Below the pieces are notes generated by a model. That model searched no databases and had not been told where the DNA came from. It was given only the letters and a program-made list of their open reading frames with translations. This document shows, one piece after another, positions 24,101 through 34,692 of a DNA stretch of 64,000 nucleotides (position 1 is the first letter of the stretch; each line of letters begins with the position of its first letter). The DNA is taken from assembly GCA_022457155.1 (NCBI GenBank), contig JAJGOT010000450.1, positions 253,501-317,500 on the forward strand, in the 5' to 3' direction. Both the position numbers and the translations under genes were made by a program. This DNA comes from Cladopsammia gracilis (lineage: Eukaryota > Cnidaria > Anthozoa > Scleractinia > Dendrophylliidae).

Positions 24101-27100
24101 GTTGAAAGATTGGGACTACCATGAAACAACTCCAGCTAGTGGCCAGAGTGAAACTTGAACTCGGGACCTCCGGATTTCAGTTCCATCCGGCGCTCTAACC
24201 ACTCAACTACGCTGACTCCTTATAAATACTACTAGTGACTGAATTTTCACTGGTGCTGAATGTCAGGGCATGAGGGCCAAGATAAACGAAGAAACATTTT
24301 CAATTTCACAGAAAAAATACATATTTCAGCGTTTAACCGCCTCTTTTAACTTAACATTTAGTAAGTAGTTTTCCTTGTTTTATTTGGTCCTAGAATTTAT
24401 ACCCAACTAAAAATGTGCCATAGTTGTGCCACTTTTCACAACCAAGTTTGCGGGGAGTCAATCACTAGCTAGAAAGTACATGTACGGTATATTGCGCATT
24501 CAACTGGAATATGATTTTCTGCAAAGTACGTACGAAGCCAAATGTTCGCTCAGTTCAGGTCAGCTGTGTGTTCGGATATTGTTTGCCTGTTTAGCTAAGT
24601 GATGCATGACTGCTTTAACTAAGGCTTCATCAAGATAGAACTAATTAAGTAATCGCGTTTTCTAATTTCGATGATTTTGGTCAATCAGCTGAACTTTAAC
24701 ACCAAAGTTTCTGCGACTTGATAAAAGAACCACATTGTACGATATTGGTTATACATATGATATAAGTTACAATAAAACCTCTTCCAAACTATTAAGGAGG
24801 TAGCGGCTAACTAGCACATTTGATTATTGCCATCTCTTATCAGATGAGCGACCTTGATACCAAATTGTTTTCGATCGTTTTTTACTCAAATTTGTTCGCT
24901 TACTAGAGCTCTTGATTTTAAAGATTTGATTAAGTTACCTACTTTTTCTTGTCGCACTTTTGATCCGCCTCCAAGTCCCACGCTCAGTACATCAGGCATT
25001 CGGAAATTGGTATTCACACCTCCAATCTGTAGATGCATCAAGGAAAGCTTAAACGGTTTTGTTTCAATTTACTCTTGCGGCTGCTACGCAGGGAAATAAT
25101 GATCAATAATGGCAATGGAACTTGTATTTATTACGTCATGTGCCCCCCCCCCAATTTCTTAGTTCTCTACAGTTTCAGTCCCACCCATAACGATTGCAAA
25201 ATTTGCTTGTAATCACAGAAAGCCTTTACTCGCTTACAATTAACAAACATTTATTAATAAAAACTTTATAGTTGTTTTAGTGCAAAAATAAAAAAAATGC
25301 TTGTTCCAAAATGGCAATGTTGTTGCTATCTTGGAACAACAAAGAAAAGCTATTAAAACAAATGATCCATCTATTTGGAAACAATTTCGAATGGTGAGAA
25401 ATCAAGTAAATCGGGAAATTAACAGCGCCAAACAGGCTTACTATAAAAATGCCTTCAGTAATTGCTCGGGAGATCAACGCAAAACATGGAAAACTATTAA
25501 CGAACTGACCTCGCGTAAGTCGAATAAAACCGTTATCAATGAAATGGAATACAATGGGTTAAATTCTAAGGACCAAACAGATGTTGCAGAAATGTTAAAT
25601 TCCTTTTTTACGGAAATTGGGCCAAATCTTAGTAGACATGTATTTGAAGTTGATAAATCCTTCGAAGAATTTATTACTGAAACTGATAAAGAATTCATAT
25701 TTGAAAAAACAACACCAACACACGTTTTTACACTACTATCAAAACTTTGTAAGTCAAAGGCAACTGGATTAGATAATATTTCAGCGAAACTTTTAAGGGA
25801 ATGCCCCGATTTACTAGCAGAACCTCTCTCTCATATATTTAATCAATCCTTAATAACCGGCATCTTCCCTGATGAATGGAAATCTGCTAGAGTCACTCCG
25901 TTGTATAAAAATTCCGGGAAGCGTTCTGATCCGACAAATTACCGACCGATATCAATAATTCCAGTCGTGGCCAAAGTTTTCGAACGGATAATCTACGACC
26001 AATTATATCAGTATCTAACTAGGAATAGCTTTCTTACTGGTTATCAATCTGGTTTTCGTTCCTTGCACTCCACACTTACGGCACTAATTGAAGCTACTGA
26101 TAGTTGGGCCATGAACATTGATCGTGGTTTTGTCAACGCTGTCGTCTTTCTGGACCTCAAAAAGGCCTTTGATACAGTTGATCACGATATTTTGTTAAAG
26201 AAATTGCAATACTATGGGATTCGTCGGTCCAGTTATAAATGGTTTGCTTCTTACTTAGATAATAGAACTCAAATTTGTCACATCAACTCCTGTAAGTCAA
26301 CCCCGAAATTGTTGAGATGCGGTGTTCCTCAAGGAACAATTTTAGGACCTCTTCTGTTTTTGTTATATATTAACGACTTACCAAATTGCCTGATGTATTC
26401 ACAAACCAGGATGTACGCTGATGATACCAGCTTGACGTTTGCTAGTGCAGACGTTAAGCATATAAATGATTGCCTTAATTATGACTTAAGTAATGTATAC
26501 ACATGGTTATCGGCTAACAAGCTTACCCTGAATTTGACAAAAACTGAGTTTATACTTATTGCATCAAGGCAGAAGTTGTCACAATTTTCAGAAAGCCCTT
26601 CTCTTACTATAAATAGTAACGCTGTAGAACAAGTAGCATCAGCTAAATCCCTTGGAGTCTACATCGACCAAACCTTAAACTGGGAATGCCATATTGAAAA
26701 TGTCTGTAAAAAGATTGCTTCCGTCATTGGTGCAATTAAACGGATACGGCATCTTATCCCATTTAACATTTTAATCAAAGTTTATAATAGCCTTGCTCAG
26801 CCTCACTTTGATTATTGCAGTGTGGTGTGGGGAAACTGTAACAAGGGCCTTTCTGAAAAGCTTCAAAGGCTTCAAAATCGCGCAGCCCGCATTTTAATGT
26901 CTGCGAGCTACGATAGTAATTTGGATGATGTGTTCCGGGCATTAGGGTGGCGTAAACTATGTCATCAAAGATTAGAAATGAAATCTATCATGATGTATAA
27001 GACCCTACATGGGATGACACCAGATTATCTACTATCAAGATTTGTTTATCGCGATAACGTGAATGCTTATCGTTTAAGGAATACCGAAAACAAACTAGTT

Positions 27101-29843
27101 CTTCCACAACCTCGCACTGATTATCTGAAAAGAAGTTTTTCATACAGTGGAGCTCAGTTGTGGAACAACTTACCCACAGAATTAAGACTAGCGTCTTCCT
27201 TAAGCGAATTTAAGACAAAACTAAGTCGCCATAGTTTTTAAGTAAAGTTTTAAATAATATTTTTGAACACGGCCTCCATGAAAAGCAGTTTTTATTTTTT
27301 ATATTGTACCTCTTATTTGTAGTTAGGAAGTTAGGTAGTTAGCTGATTATGATAATTTAAGCTGATGGAAATACCGTGTATAAATAAAGTTATCTTATCT
27401 TATCTTATCTAACATTTCATCGAAAAGTCAAGTCAGCTACGCCAACCAAGATCTTTTGAGCTGGGCTGCATATCTGGAACAACGAATCGATGTCATGAAG
27501 AGAAACGGGTAATGACCACAAAGCGCAACTCACTTTAACCCTTGTAGACGCTTGTCTTGGAAATCCTCCCTTGATTACTCCCACATCCGTGGTTGTTCCT
27601 CCGATGTCAATCACTACTGCATCTTGGACTCCAGACAAAAACCCTGCTCCACGCATACTGTTTGTTGGACCTGAAGCAATTGCGTAGACGGGAAGTTGTC
27701 GAATTCTCTCCGCACTGCGAAAAGTAAATACGTTCAACGAGCCGTCAATAGACACAGAAAAAGCATGATAATTTAGATCGGAATGGCAACAACTGATCAG
27801 TCACTTCTCTTATTCCTGTCAGTCACCGACAACAGAATTATTTACTAATGGGAACGACCCCACACTTTGCCAACTGGATATCTCTGGAACCATCTGTATG
27901 GCCGTTGGTACATTATAGGCCGCACTTTGCAGGCCAAGTAGAAGAAAGTGGTTTAAAAGGACCTTTATGAACTCCAGAGGTTAAGTTCAAAACGCTCTGA
28001 TGAGCGAGGTTGGTGAATTAGTTAGAGCTTATTTTGCCGCGGCTCCTACCAATGTGTCCTGGGTCCGAAACTCGGAGTAGAGCACCATATACCAAGTCCC
28101 GAGTCACGTCACAAACACAATGGAATGAAAAAAAAAATAAAGACTTGGTAAAGAACAATAGACTCTTGCCAATAGAACAACACACTAGAACTTGGCATAT
28201 GGGTTGTTCATAAATAGACTAATAGACTTGGCACCACTATAGTACGCTGCATAACGTGTTATATACCGATCAAATCAAACCTCCAACATCACCCAGTGCA
28301 TGCTTTCTGGGCATTCGAAATTTTGAATTTTGGCTTGTTCAAATTCCCTTCTACCAGGCCAAAAATGTTGTTCAATAACCCCGGGAAAGATATTTATCTT
28401 CTACACCCAACATGGAGGTTTTTTACGTCTCTCAGATTTTTCTGGGTAACTCGCGGCGATCACGTCTTTACGTCGTCACGTCTATTGTAGTCTTTTGCTC
28501 TTCAGCCAGTTGGTTTTTTTGATCAGGAAAACCACACAACACAAAACGTAACACTTTCGAGGAGACTTGTTATGTTACACGTTGCAAAAAATGTCTCGGA
28601 AGATCCAGAAAACTGTTGGTGGAAAGATCATTCGCCCACCAAAATGAAATTTCAAACATAATCTATTTTCGTATTCTACCAAACGAGTCACTAGCTAAAA
28701 GAAAATTGTATATACCTTATTATGGTGCCATCATTTTGCGTAAGGTACAAAGGACACTTCAAATCAAGTTTATTCAAAGCCGCACAGAATGCCTTCACTG
28801 TTCGATGACAAAGTGGCTTCAGGCTCTCATTAAGAACAGCAGCATTTTCTCGCTCGAGAAGTCCAATGAGGCCAACTTCGTACGAAAGCGTCACACTAAT
28901 GTCTGGACACTCGGAATTGATGATAGCTGCCACTTGGACTTCTTGTTCTCTATAAGCAGGGGAGAACACTCCAACAATGGCAACATTCTTTATTCCTACG
29001 AATTTTAAGCACATCAGTAAAGGTAACCATATTGTTTAAAAAAACTTGAATAATGGTCGCAGTTGAGACCCTACATTTGTCTGTGCGATTATGAAAAGGC
29101 TGAGCGATTGAGTAACTAGTGATTGTTCACAAAAGTTATCAATGTTTAAGATGGGGATTTTCTTCAGTGCCCTTTGGTAAGCACTTGCTCAGGTATTTTT
29201 GTCTATGCTTATAGTCCAGATTAAACGTTTCCGACAGCAAAAGAGAAACACGAGGTAATTTACAAAAAAATTAGTTTTACCGCAGTGTCCATAATAAGCT
29301 GTCCAGCTAAATACCCCAACATTTATTTAGCTCTTACTGACTTGAGCTCGTGATTAAAATGACTAATATCACACCTGATTTGTACACTTCCTTGATCGTC
29401 CTCTTCACTTCCTCTTCGTCAACATCAGTAATACAAGAGCCATCATACTGGTTTCCTCCATTGAGGAAAAAATGCATTCCACCAATGACATCCTTCAGAT
29501 CAGCAGGAAAATCGCACAAAGGTGGTATTGCTGTTGTAGCTGGTCCACATAGCCTCAATACGGCAACTTTTACTAGGCCCTTTCGCTGGACAATGGCGTT
29601 CAGGAAATGGGTTGTGCCTATGTTGACCCTTGAAACGTATTGAGCAGGATTTGGTTGAAATTCTCCTGGTAGCTGTGTCAGTGCTGCTCTAATAGCTTCA
29701 ATGACACCTGAAGTTATGTCTCCTGTTGTTGGGACTTTTGCTGGGTACGGTAGTACTGCGTTATTTGCTACGATTACAGCGTCAGTATTTGTTCCACCAA
29801 CGTCTACTCCGATACAAACCCACGTCTTTGAGGTTTCTTTCAT
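12129..29843 (-). CDS. HyuA-like hydantoinase/oxoprolinase fused to DUF917, copy A
   Basis: Twelve exons in transcript order: 29375-29843, 28716-28995, 27534-27714, 24939-25026, 23655-23875, 22852-22974, 19415-19715, 17057-17348, 16191-16413, 14460-14746, 13444-13624, 12129-12563. They total 3081 nt, and all intron phases agree, giving 1026 residues. Exons 1-6 are the Hydantoinase_A part: a first ASKHA phosphate loop DVGGTNTDAV near residue 15, a second DIGGTTTDVGVI in exon 3, then GLGGGS, VGPESVGYKL and VGGGSIL. Exons 7-12 are the DUF917 part (GCGGGGSPYLGRL, IGGVNSLEP, GLPIVDADGMGRAFPE). Relatives hydrolyse or open cyclic amides such as hydantoins and 5-oxoproline with ATP; the substrate here is unknown. 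A cytosolic location is likely, since no signal peptide is seen. Eleven introns have GT-AG ends except after exon 10, where the donor is GC. Two LINEs lie antisense in introns. The start ATG is plausible but a 5-prime noncoding exon could exist. Confidence 0.9.
12913..13187. mobile_element. CCAAT-rich MITE family, copy 2
   Basis: Same family as 9786-10069, in the intron between exons 12 and 11 of the minus-strand HyuA-DUF917 gene. The ends read GAACGGTTTTCAATTGAGTG and the complement of GAGCGCTTTTCAATTGAATG. Several CCAAT/ATTGG motifs are conserved. Confidence 0.8.
13374..13420. repeat. Short GATCTC/CTCGAT-type microsatellite
   Basis: Pyrimidine-rich CTCTCT passes into repeated TCGATC hexamers. 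It lies in intron sequence just downstream of exon 11 of the minus-strand gene, about 25 bp from the exon 11 donor. Confidence 0.7.
14784..15337. mobile_element. TTAA-flanked long-hairpin MITE, 554 bp
   Basis: Two arms of roughly 240 bp are near-perfect inverted copies around a loop of about 70 bp (about 15030-15100). The outer ends are AGTGCCCCTGTGATCAAATT and its complement, and TTAA lies on both sides (14780-14783 and 15338-15341). TTAA targeting suggests a piggyBac- or Kolobok-type parent. The element sits in the intron between exons 10 and 9 of copy A, only about 37 bp upstream of exon 10. Short frames inside the arms are mirror images of each other and not genes. Confidence 0.9.
17478..17725. 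mobile_element. CCAAT-rich MITE family, degenerate copy 3
   Basis: The left end (GAGCTAGCGGTTTCCAATTG) and the central GGCGCC block match the family, but the right end is eroded near 17725. It lies in the intron between exons 8 and 7 of copy A, just upstream of the Tx1-like LINE. Confidence 0.65.
17839..19129 (+). pseudogene. C-terminal end of LINE ORF2 (zf-RVT region)
   Basis: The open frame encodes roughly the last 430 residues of an L1/Tx1-type ORF2 protein, without the endonuclease and reverse-transcriptase core. The segment around FIWDGKPPKIKK and the zinc-knuckle-like LCPLCGWEKQTLKHMLIQC (the zf-RVT motif of Tx1/L1 ORF2) identify it. The frame is open upstream to 17774, but that part is host intron sequence before the target duplication, so an apparent start there is spurious. 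It cannot mobilise itself. Confidence 0.85.
19194..19332 (+). repeat. 34-bp tandem repeat in LINE 3-prime UTR
   Basis: About four copies of a unit containing TATTGTAATGCAGTGATGTA lie directly before the A-rich tail of the Tx1-like LINE. Confidence 0.85.
20185..20443. mobile_element. TA-flanked MITE, 259 bp
   Basis: The ends CAGTAAAAACCCGCGTATAA and complement match over about 27 bp and are flanked by TA at 20183-20184 and 20444-20445. Typical Tc1/mariner-type non-autonomous unit. Confidence 0.88.
20446..20604. mobile_element. TA-flanked palindromic MITE, 159 bp
   Basis: The ends are GCTCTTTTCACGGTT and complement, and internal palindromic blocks (CTCATTTGCATTACAATG, AGGCAATTTCGGGCTA) recur inverted. 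TA lies on both sides. The left TA is shared with the preceding element, so one jumped next to the other. Confidence 0.8.
20937..21069. mobile_element. Nested TTAA MITE, 133 bp
   Basis: The ends AGGCCCACTGTCACCCA and complement are flanked by TTAA at 20933-20936 and 21070-21073. It sits inside the 933-bp TTAA element, showing sequential insertion. Confidence 0.78.
21341..21628. repeat. Two tandem copies of a ~145-bp unit
   Basis: The segment beginning GAAAGAAAGTTGC with GGGTCTCATCTCGTAAGGAA occurs twice in direct orientation with moderate divergence, inside the 933-bp TTAA element. Confidence 0.75.
21735..22850. other. Intron stretch, nothing recognised
   Basis: Intron sequence between exons 7 and 6 of copy A beyond the transposon nest. 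Short open frames occur, but none with a recognisable domain. Confidence 0.35.
24070..24219 (-). mobile_element. tRNA-derived SINE-like repeat
   Basis: Read on the minus strand from 24219, the sequence starts like a tRNA: an A-box-like TAGTTGAGTGGTTAGAGCGC and a B-box-like GAGTTCAAGT about 45 nt later. A non-tRNA body follows, ending near an AT-rich tail around 24070. This is the structure of a tRNA-derived SINE. It lies in the copy A intron between exons 5 and 4. The 3-prime boundary is uncertain. Confidence 0.65.
25290..27410 (+). mobile_element. CR1/L2/jockey-like LINE, 5-prime truncated
   Basis: An intact reverse-transcriptase frame is followed by a short 3-prime UTR that ends in (TTATC)n at about 27390-27410, the microsatellite tail style of CR1/L2-group LINEs. 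The 5-prime end near 25290 lacks the endonuclease. It is inserted antisense in the intron between exons 4 and 3 of copy A. No clear target duplication was found. Confidence 0.88.
25301..27241 (+). CDS. LINE reverse transcriptase (ORF2, N-terminally truncated)
   Basis: A 646-codon open frame with the complete reverse-transcriptase core. RPISIIPVVAKVFERII marks the fingers, VVFLDLKKAFDTVDH holds the first catalytic aspartate, CGVPQGTILGPLLFLLYIND follows, and MYADDTSL gives the YADD active site. The C-terminal end contains the HFDYCSVVWG and LQNRAARI motifs common to jockey/CR1-type LINEs. The apurinic endonuclease expected upstream is missing, so the frame is probably not expressed as a functional protein. 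The absence of stops over 1.9 kb implies recent insertion. The first in-frame ATG at 25301 follows a poly-A-like stretch and is not a natural start. Confidence 0.9.
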   Translation: MFQNGNVVAILEQQRKAIKTNDPSIWKQFRMVRNQVNREINSAKQAYYKNAFSNCSGDQRKTWKTINELTSRKSNKTVINEMEYNGLNSKDQTDVAEMLNSFFTEIGPNLSRHVFEVDKSFEEFITETDKEFIFEKTTPTHVFTLLSKLCKSKATGLDNISAKLLRECPDLLAEPLSHIFNQSLITGIFPDEWKSARVTPLYKNSGKRSDPTNYRPISIIPVVAKVFERIIYDQLYQYLTRNSFLTGYQSGFRSLHSTLTALIEATDSWAMNIDRGFVNAVVFLDLKKAFDTVDHDILLKKLQYYGIRRSSYKWFASYLDNRTQICHINSCKSTPKLLRCGVPQGTILGPLLFLLYINDLPNCLMYSQTRMYADDTSLTFASADVKHINDCLNYDLSNVYTWLSANKLTLNLTKTEFILIASRQKLSQFSESPSLTINSNAVEQVASAKSLGVYIDQTLNWECHIENVCKKIASVIGAIKRIRHLIPFNILIKVYNSLAQPHFDYCSVVWGNCNKGLSEKLQRLQNRAARILMSASYDSNLDDVFRALGWRKLCHQRLEMKSIMMYKTLHGMTPDYLLSRFVYRDNVNAYRLRNTENKLVLPQPRTDYLKRSFSYSGAQLWNNLPTELRLASSLSEFKTKLSRHSF

Positions 29844-32457
29844 TGTTGCACCTTTGGAAACGAGAGCACAGAGTACAATTTCAAACTGATCTGTTATAAA
29901 GTCCAACACCTCTTTAAAAGAACAAAAATCTAAACAATAAAAACAACAGTACCACATGGAGGTACTTTTCTTAGCCTTTTATTTTCACTCTCTTGGAGGG
30001 AAATTTTTCATAGACTTAAAATTTAGAATATTTTCCCCTGGTCTTTCCTACTTTGCAGTAAAAAGAACCAGGAGAATATGCGACCTAATGGCATCTCAAA
30101 AGCAAATAAAGGAGATAGAGATAGAATGAGATGGCTGAGGGAAACCGTAAGAAAAAACGCAGGATAAAAACACATAGGGGTCCAGATCAACAAGTGTGTG
30201 ATTCGTTTCGGTGAGACCAGTGAAAATAGCCCTTGAACGGAAGATGTTGAAGCCACACAAATCATTGATGCGTTTACAATGACCACTAGTTCCGTGTTGA
30301 GATGTGCAAGACCGTTCATGAATGTTATTTAAATAGAAGCATGTCATATTAATAACATTTCGCATTAAACCTTGGGCCTGTCATCACTACCTTGAGTTCA
30401 CAAGCTAAAACAACAAAACAGTCGCTTTGAAACATGTTAAAAACTGAAATGTACGTACGACATAAACGTATTCGGCTCAACAGTTTCCATTTGATTGGAT
30501 ACAATGCTTTGCTTTATCTATCGATGAGATCTTAGTTAAAAATGTTTGGAGTGGCAAACAGTCATTGAAATAATGACCAGCCAAACAAGAACATATCAAC
30601 GGTTTCTGTGGATGTAAGGGACAAGGGGGAGACAGTAAGTGCAATTTAAAATATCGGATATTAAAGATTGTTGATTCAAGAAAGACACTTGACAAATGAT
30701 GTGTGGCTCGAATTAGCATGATAAGGAATCCTGAGACGCCAGACATATATGAGATTGGGAAGGAAGCCGAGATGGATGGGTAGAAACCAAACAAGTCAAA
30801 GAAATGAATAAATTTATCCTTCATTTAGTGTTTAAGCTTACCTTTAAATCCGACTGGTAGCTTTTGCAGTTTTCATGGAAAACGGACACGGAACAAAATT
30901 ATTTACCTGGAGGGCATATCAGGTGAACGCTGCGTTCTATTGGACATTTGATGGATAATACACTCTAGTTTTCTGCAACCCATTACTCAAAACACTTGTA
31001 TATGCAAATAAAAAACGAAATTATTAATTGCGTTCTGAACGTTAAAGAAAAACCTGGTACTGAACTGTCAAGAACAACTTCAAACTGAACGGCAATTTTC
31101 TTACATGTTATTCCTCCATTCCATCTGTACTGCTACGTCGAATATGCCAATCCATTTTGTAACATACGATTTGAAAGACGGGTAATCATCGGGAATATTG
31201 GCTGCCTAGCAATACTTAAGAATCAGCGTGATTCGCTCCTTGAGTTTGTATGAATGTAATATTTTATATTGATAGGTCGGAGCTGACTGACGACTGCGTG
31301 AAAGCCTACTCTGAGTGCGACCACGATTAACCACGGCTGCACAAATTGAAATCACAGGTAATCTTCACTAAACTATGAATATTCACTACACAGTTATCCA
31401 CTTGTCAACATTCTATCGATTCTGTCATTACCCCCAGGTTTAAAGATGTAAAATTTGCAAAAGATGCCTGACTTATGGGAAACAGTTAGCGCATTCTTCC
31501 TTTTCGTTCTATTCTCTGTTGTTTAACCGTTCCAATCTTAGGAAATATCAAAACCGATTACTATGTCATATTCAAACAACTATTTACCATTTAAGGGAGA
31601 AAAATCATGGTAGATTGGTTACCCTCGTGGAATTAGTATTTGGGAATTCAAGTTACTGGGAAGGCGATATTGGCTTTAGTGGTGCACCAATAAAGCCAAT
31701 CTGAAGAACGTGCTTCAGATAGACTCCATTTCCGCTGCTCACTCATGTTCGAAAAGCGACTGTTAATGGGTCTACAGTAACATGTTCAAAATAATTTATA
31801 TTATTTTGTGTCTCAGCCTTGTATAGAATAAAACTATACATGTAGGTGGGAGGTAGGTTACAAAATATTTTAATAACTTTAAGTATAACCTTAACATTTG
31901 TAAACAGTACACTTTGCAAATTAAGATAAAGATTTCGACCGTGACATAAAAATGGCGTATTGTTGGCGTTTTCCAAAAGCGAGGCTTGAGGAAAACTGTT
32001 TGCTTCGAGGAATATCTGTGCATATTTATAAAGCTAATGTTATCACGCTCACTGTCGCACGCATTCAGTTTGGGGAACTTACGTAATTGCCCCTTTTCAA
32101 TCTTTCTCTCTTCTGCCAAGTTGACTAACAAAAATGTAAAGTTCGTTACAGCTGCTTGTATACCTTGAGCTATCTTATATCTTTGTTTAAGTTCAAAATA
32201 AATTTAATGATAACAAACGATTATATAATGGTACTCTTTGGCTTTGTGTCTCAGCACACTGAAATCATCGTTTGGGGTGAAATTAATCGTCTTGATTCTC
32301 AGAATACTTCTAAGGTTCGGCTTTATTTCTATAACGCCGAGTTCACCTTTTACGTTTATTACCCAAGAAATTTATTTTTCGAGGATGTTTTCGCAAATCC
32401 TTGATCATATATATAAAAAAATAACCAGATAACCGTGTTTACTGTTGTGATCAAATG
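29844..32457. other. Shared intergenic region between the two HyuA-DUF917 genes, part 1
   Basis: This AT-rich DNA lies upstream of the copy A start. It would hold its promoter and perhaps a noncoding exon. Open frames on both strands are short and unrecognised. I see no bounded repeat. Confidence 0.4.
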
Positions 32458-32590
32458 ATAGGGGTACAGAAAGGGTACAGGAGGGGTACAGGAGGGTACA
32501 GGAAGGGTACAGAAATGGGTACAGAAGTGTATAGGAAGGGTACAGGAGGGATATAGGAAGGGTACAGGAGGGTTACAGGAGGAGTGCATG
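32458..32590. repeat. GGGTACAGGA-type minisatellite
   Basis: About twelve imperfect copies of a 9-11-bp unit around GGGTACAGGA are arranged head to tail. No other copies were noticed in the window. Confidence 0.85.
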
Positions 32591-32973
32591 AGTTTGCACC
32601 ACCACCACTTTGTAAAAATCCGATGAAAGAGACTAAAAAAAAATATTTTTCTTCCTTTCCATCTAAGCTTTAAATAGCCTGTATAATTATGTAATCGTTT
32701 GTTATCAATAAATATATTTTGAACTTAAACAAAGTGTGGGTTTATTGTTTTAGCACGTGCATGTAATTGGCTGTTTTCTTTATTTTTTCCAAGGTGATAA
32801 ACTTTCATGCAAATTTAGTTCAGTGTAAGTTTATTAACGATGCGTAAAAGTTTTAAAGTGGGTAATGGCTGGCAAACTGAAAATCGACAGAGTCTAGCGA
32901 TGTAGCGGTTATAAGAATGTTGCGTTAAATAAGAATAAGAAGCATTTCAAAAATATAGCAAGGAAAATAAACA

Positions 32974-33033
32974 ACGGAGCGACGCGGACTCGAACCGATA
33001 TCTCTCGCTTGCTCTACCAATTGAGCTAAAACC
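32974..33033 (-). other. tRNA-like relic lacking an anticodon arm
   Basis: On the minus strand, TAGCTCAATTGGTAGAGC matches a tRNA A box and D arm, and GGTTCGAGTCC matches a B box. Only about 14 nt separate them, too few for an anticodon arm. It is therefore a tRNA pseudogene or the head of a degraded SINE rather than a working tRNA. Confidence 0.6.
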
Positions 33034-33630
33034 CATTTCGTTAAACCATTCCAAAAAATAGCTTCTTAAAAAATTATCTCTTTTTCCCTCGTTTTCGGTT
33101 CCTTTCATTACTTTCAGTATTAGTATAAAGCAAGCATGTTTAGACCTGTCTTATGGTTTGAAAAGGACTCGGAAATCCACGTTAGTATGCAGGAAGACAC
33201 TTATTAGTATGCAGAATAACACAAAAGGGATAGGTAGGTGACGTCATGGAAAGGGAATCCGTTTATTAATATTAATTATTTATTGAACAGGGAAAGGTAG
33301 GCGGGAAGGCAGGGAATGCAGGGGAATGCATTTGCGGGGCTTAAATCTAATGGCTATCTACTACTGCCACTGCAGGGGTTATCAACTGGGACAGTTTTAC
33401 TGCTTAGGTAAATTGCTTCGTGTGATGCTTTTTGAATCATCATATCCAAGCAAAAATTCCACGAATTATAGGTTATAAGTAACGCGTACTTATTATATCT
33501 TGCAGGGCGGCTATGATCAAACAACTGTACTAGACACACCGCTCTTACAGTTACGATAATTACGTAAAATCGGATCGTGACCATCAAGAAAACAGTGGGT
33601 TTTGAAAAGTCCCAAGTGTCTTCAATTTTA

Positions 33631-34056
33631 ATGGCAGGGGTACCCGAGAGAGACGACGAACAGGCTGGAGCCAGGGATGCATTAAAAGTTAAATTTTCAG
33701 GCAGAACTCCTTTGTTTTCTTTTTCATTCTCTCTTAAAATTTCTAACAAGTGGTTGGCTGCAGGCGCATTAGCTGGCGGTTTGACGTTGGCAGCGTTTCT
33801 TTTAAAACATCCGGAGCTAGTCGGAAGTGCAGTGAGAAGCGCATTGGAAGCACCAGGGCTTCAAGTTGGAAGCATCTCAACTAGTTCGATTCGTGTTGGA
33901 CTGCAATGTGATAGAGTGGAGAGTTTTCTGCTATTTGTAAAGGACTTTGAAAAAGAGAAAATAAAACAAAGACTGGAAAAAGAGTTTCAAGAGGAATTAG
34001 AAGTGACACTCGAAAATTCCAAAGAAGTATACGAAAAAGTTGACCAGATAAGGTAG
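33631..34056 (+). CDS. Small single-membrane-segment protein, function unknown
   Basis: A 141-residue frame from an ATG followed by G at 33631. A polar N-terminal region is followed by one hydrophobic segment (KWLAAGALAGGLTLAAFLL, about residues 46-64), then a glycine- and serine-containing linker, the strand-like SSIRVGLQCDRVESFLLFV, and a charged helix KDFEKEKIKQRLEKEFQEEL. The pattern of a beta strand, CxxVESF and a charged helix recalls the C-terminal domain of cnidarian TRADD-N-associated or NLR-linked membrane proteins, but this is a weak resemblance. The last codons read GAC CAG ATA AG|GTAGTG, which could also be a splice donor, so the ORF may be the first coding exon of a longer gene. 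The open frame extends upstream to 33577 without an ATG. Confidence 0.55.
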   Translation: MAGVPERDDEQAGARDALKVKFSGRTPLFSFSFSLKISNKWLAAGALAGGLTLAAFLLKHPELVGSAVRSALEAPGLQVGSISTSSIRVGLQCDRVESFLLFVKDFEKEKIKQRLEKEFQEELEVTLENSKEVYEKVDQIR

Positions 34057-34692
34057 TGATATTCTATGCCAGTTAAAATAATTGGAACGACTCACTTATA
34101 CTGTAGACGTTTAGTCTCATTTCCTTGTGTTTTATTCCCAATGGTTTTCTGAAAAGCTATAGGGAAAACCGATCAACGCTTGGATTTCAGATAATGTTCA
34201 CATAACACAGCATGCCTGAATGAAGCTTTTTAGGAATGAATATCTTACATATTTAACTCTCGGAATACAAACAAATTTATACTCAACAAAACCCGTGACA
34301 AGAGGGGAGATGGAGTTGTGGGGGTGGTGGTTGTTGTTATTGATAAATTCCTCCGTGCTTTTCTTTGTCATCGTTCCTTTTGATAACTGAATAAAGAACA
34401 TGCATAACCGTCTTCAGTTAACACTCTTAGAAAAATATATCAGGTATTTTACGGCAATTGTTAGCGACCAATGGTTGTCAAACAAAAGGAGCTGTATGGC
34501 ATGTCAGTTAGACTCGGCGCAATCAAATAAAACAAAGTGTTCTACAATTTATGCGATTAGTCTGTCGAAATCTAGATCTACCTGGTATATTCATTATATT
34601 ATCTATGGTTTATGTTTGTATTCAATTAAATGAATAAAACGTATGAAAACGTTAACTAGGATTAGTCTGCATATTCCACTTATTTTTTGTTG

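Noticed and set aside
28616..29008. Plus-strand 130-codon ORF
   Set aside because: Antisense shadow of exon 2 of the minus-strand HyuA-DUF917 gene.
32974..33033. Functional tRNA gene
   Set aside because: Too few bases between A and B boxes for an anticodon arm.
33354..33749. Minus-strand 131-codon ORF opposite the small membrane protein
   Set aside because: Its frame overlaps the plus-strand ORF and shows no domain-like pattern.
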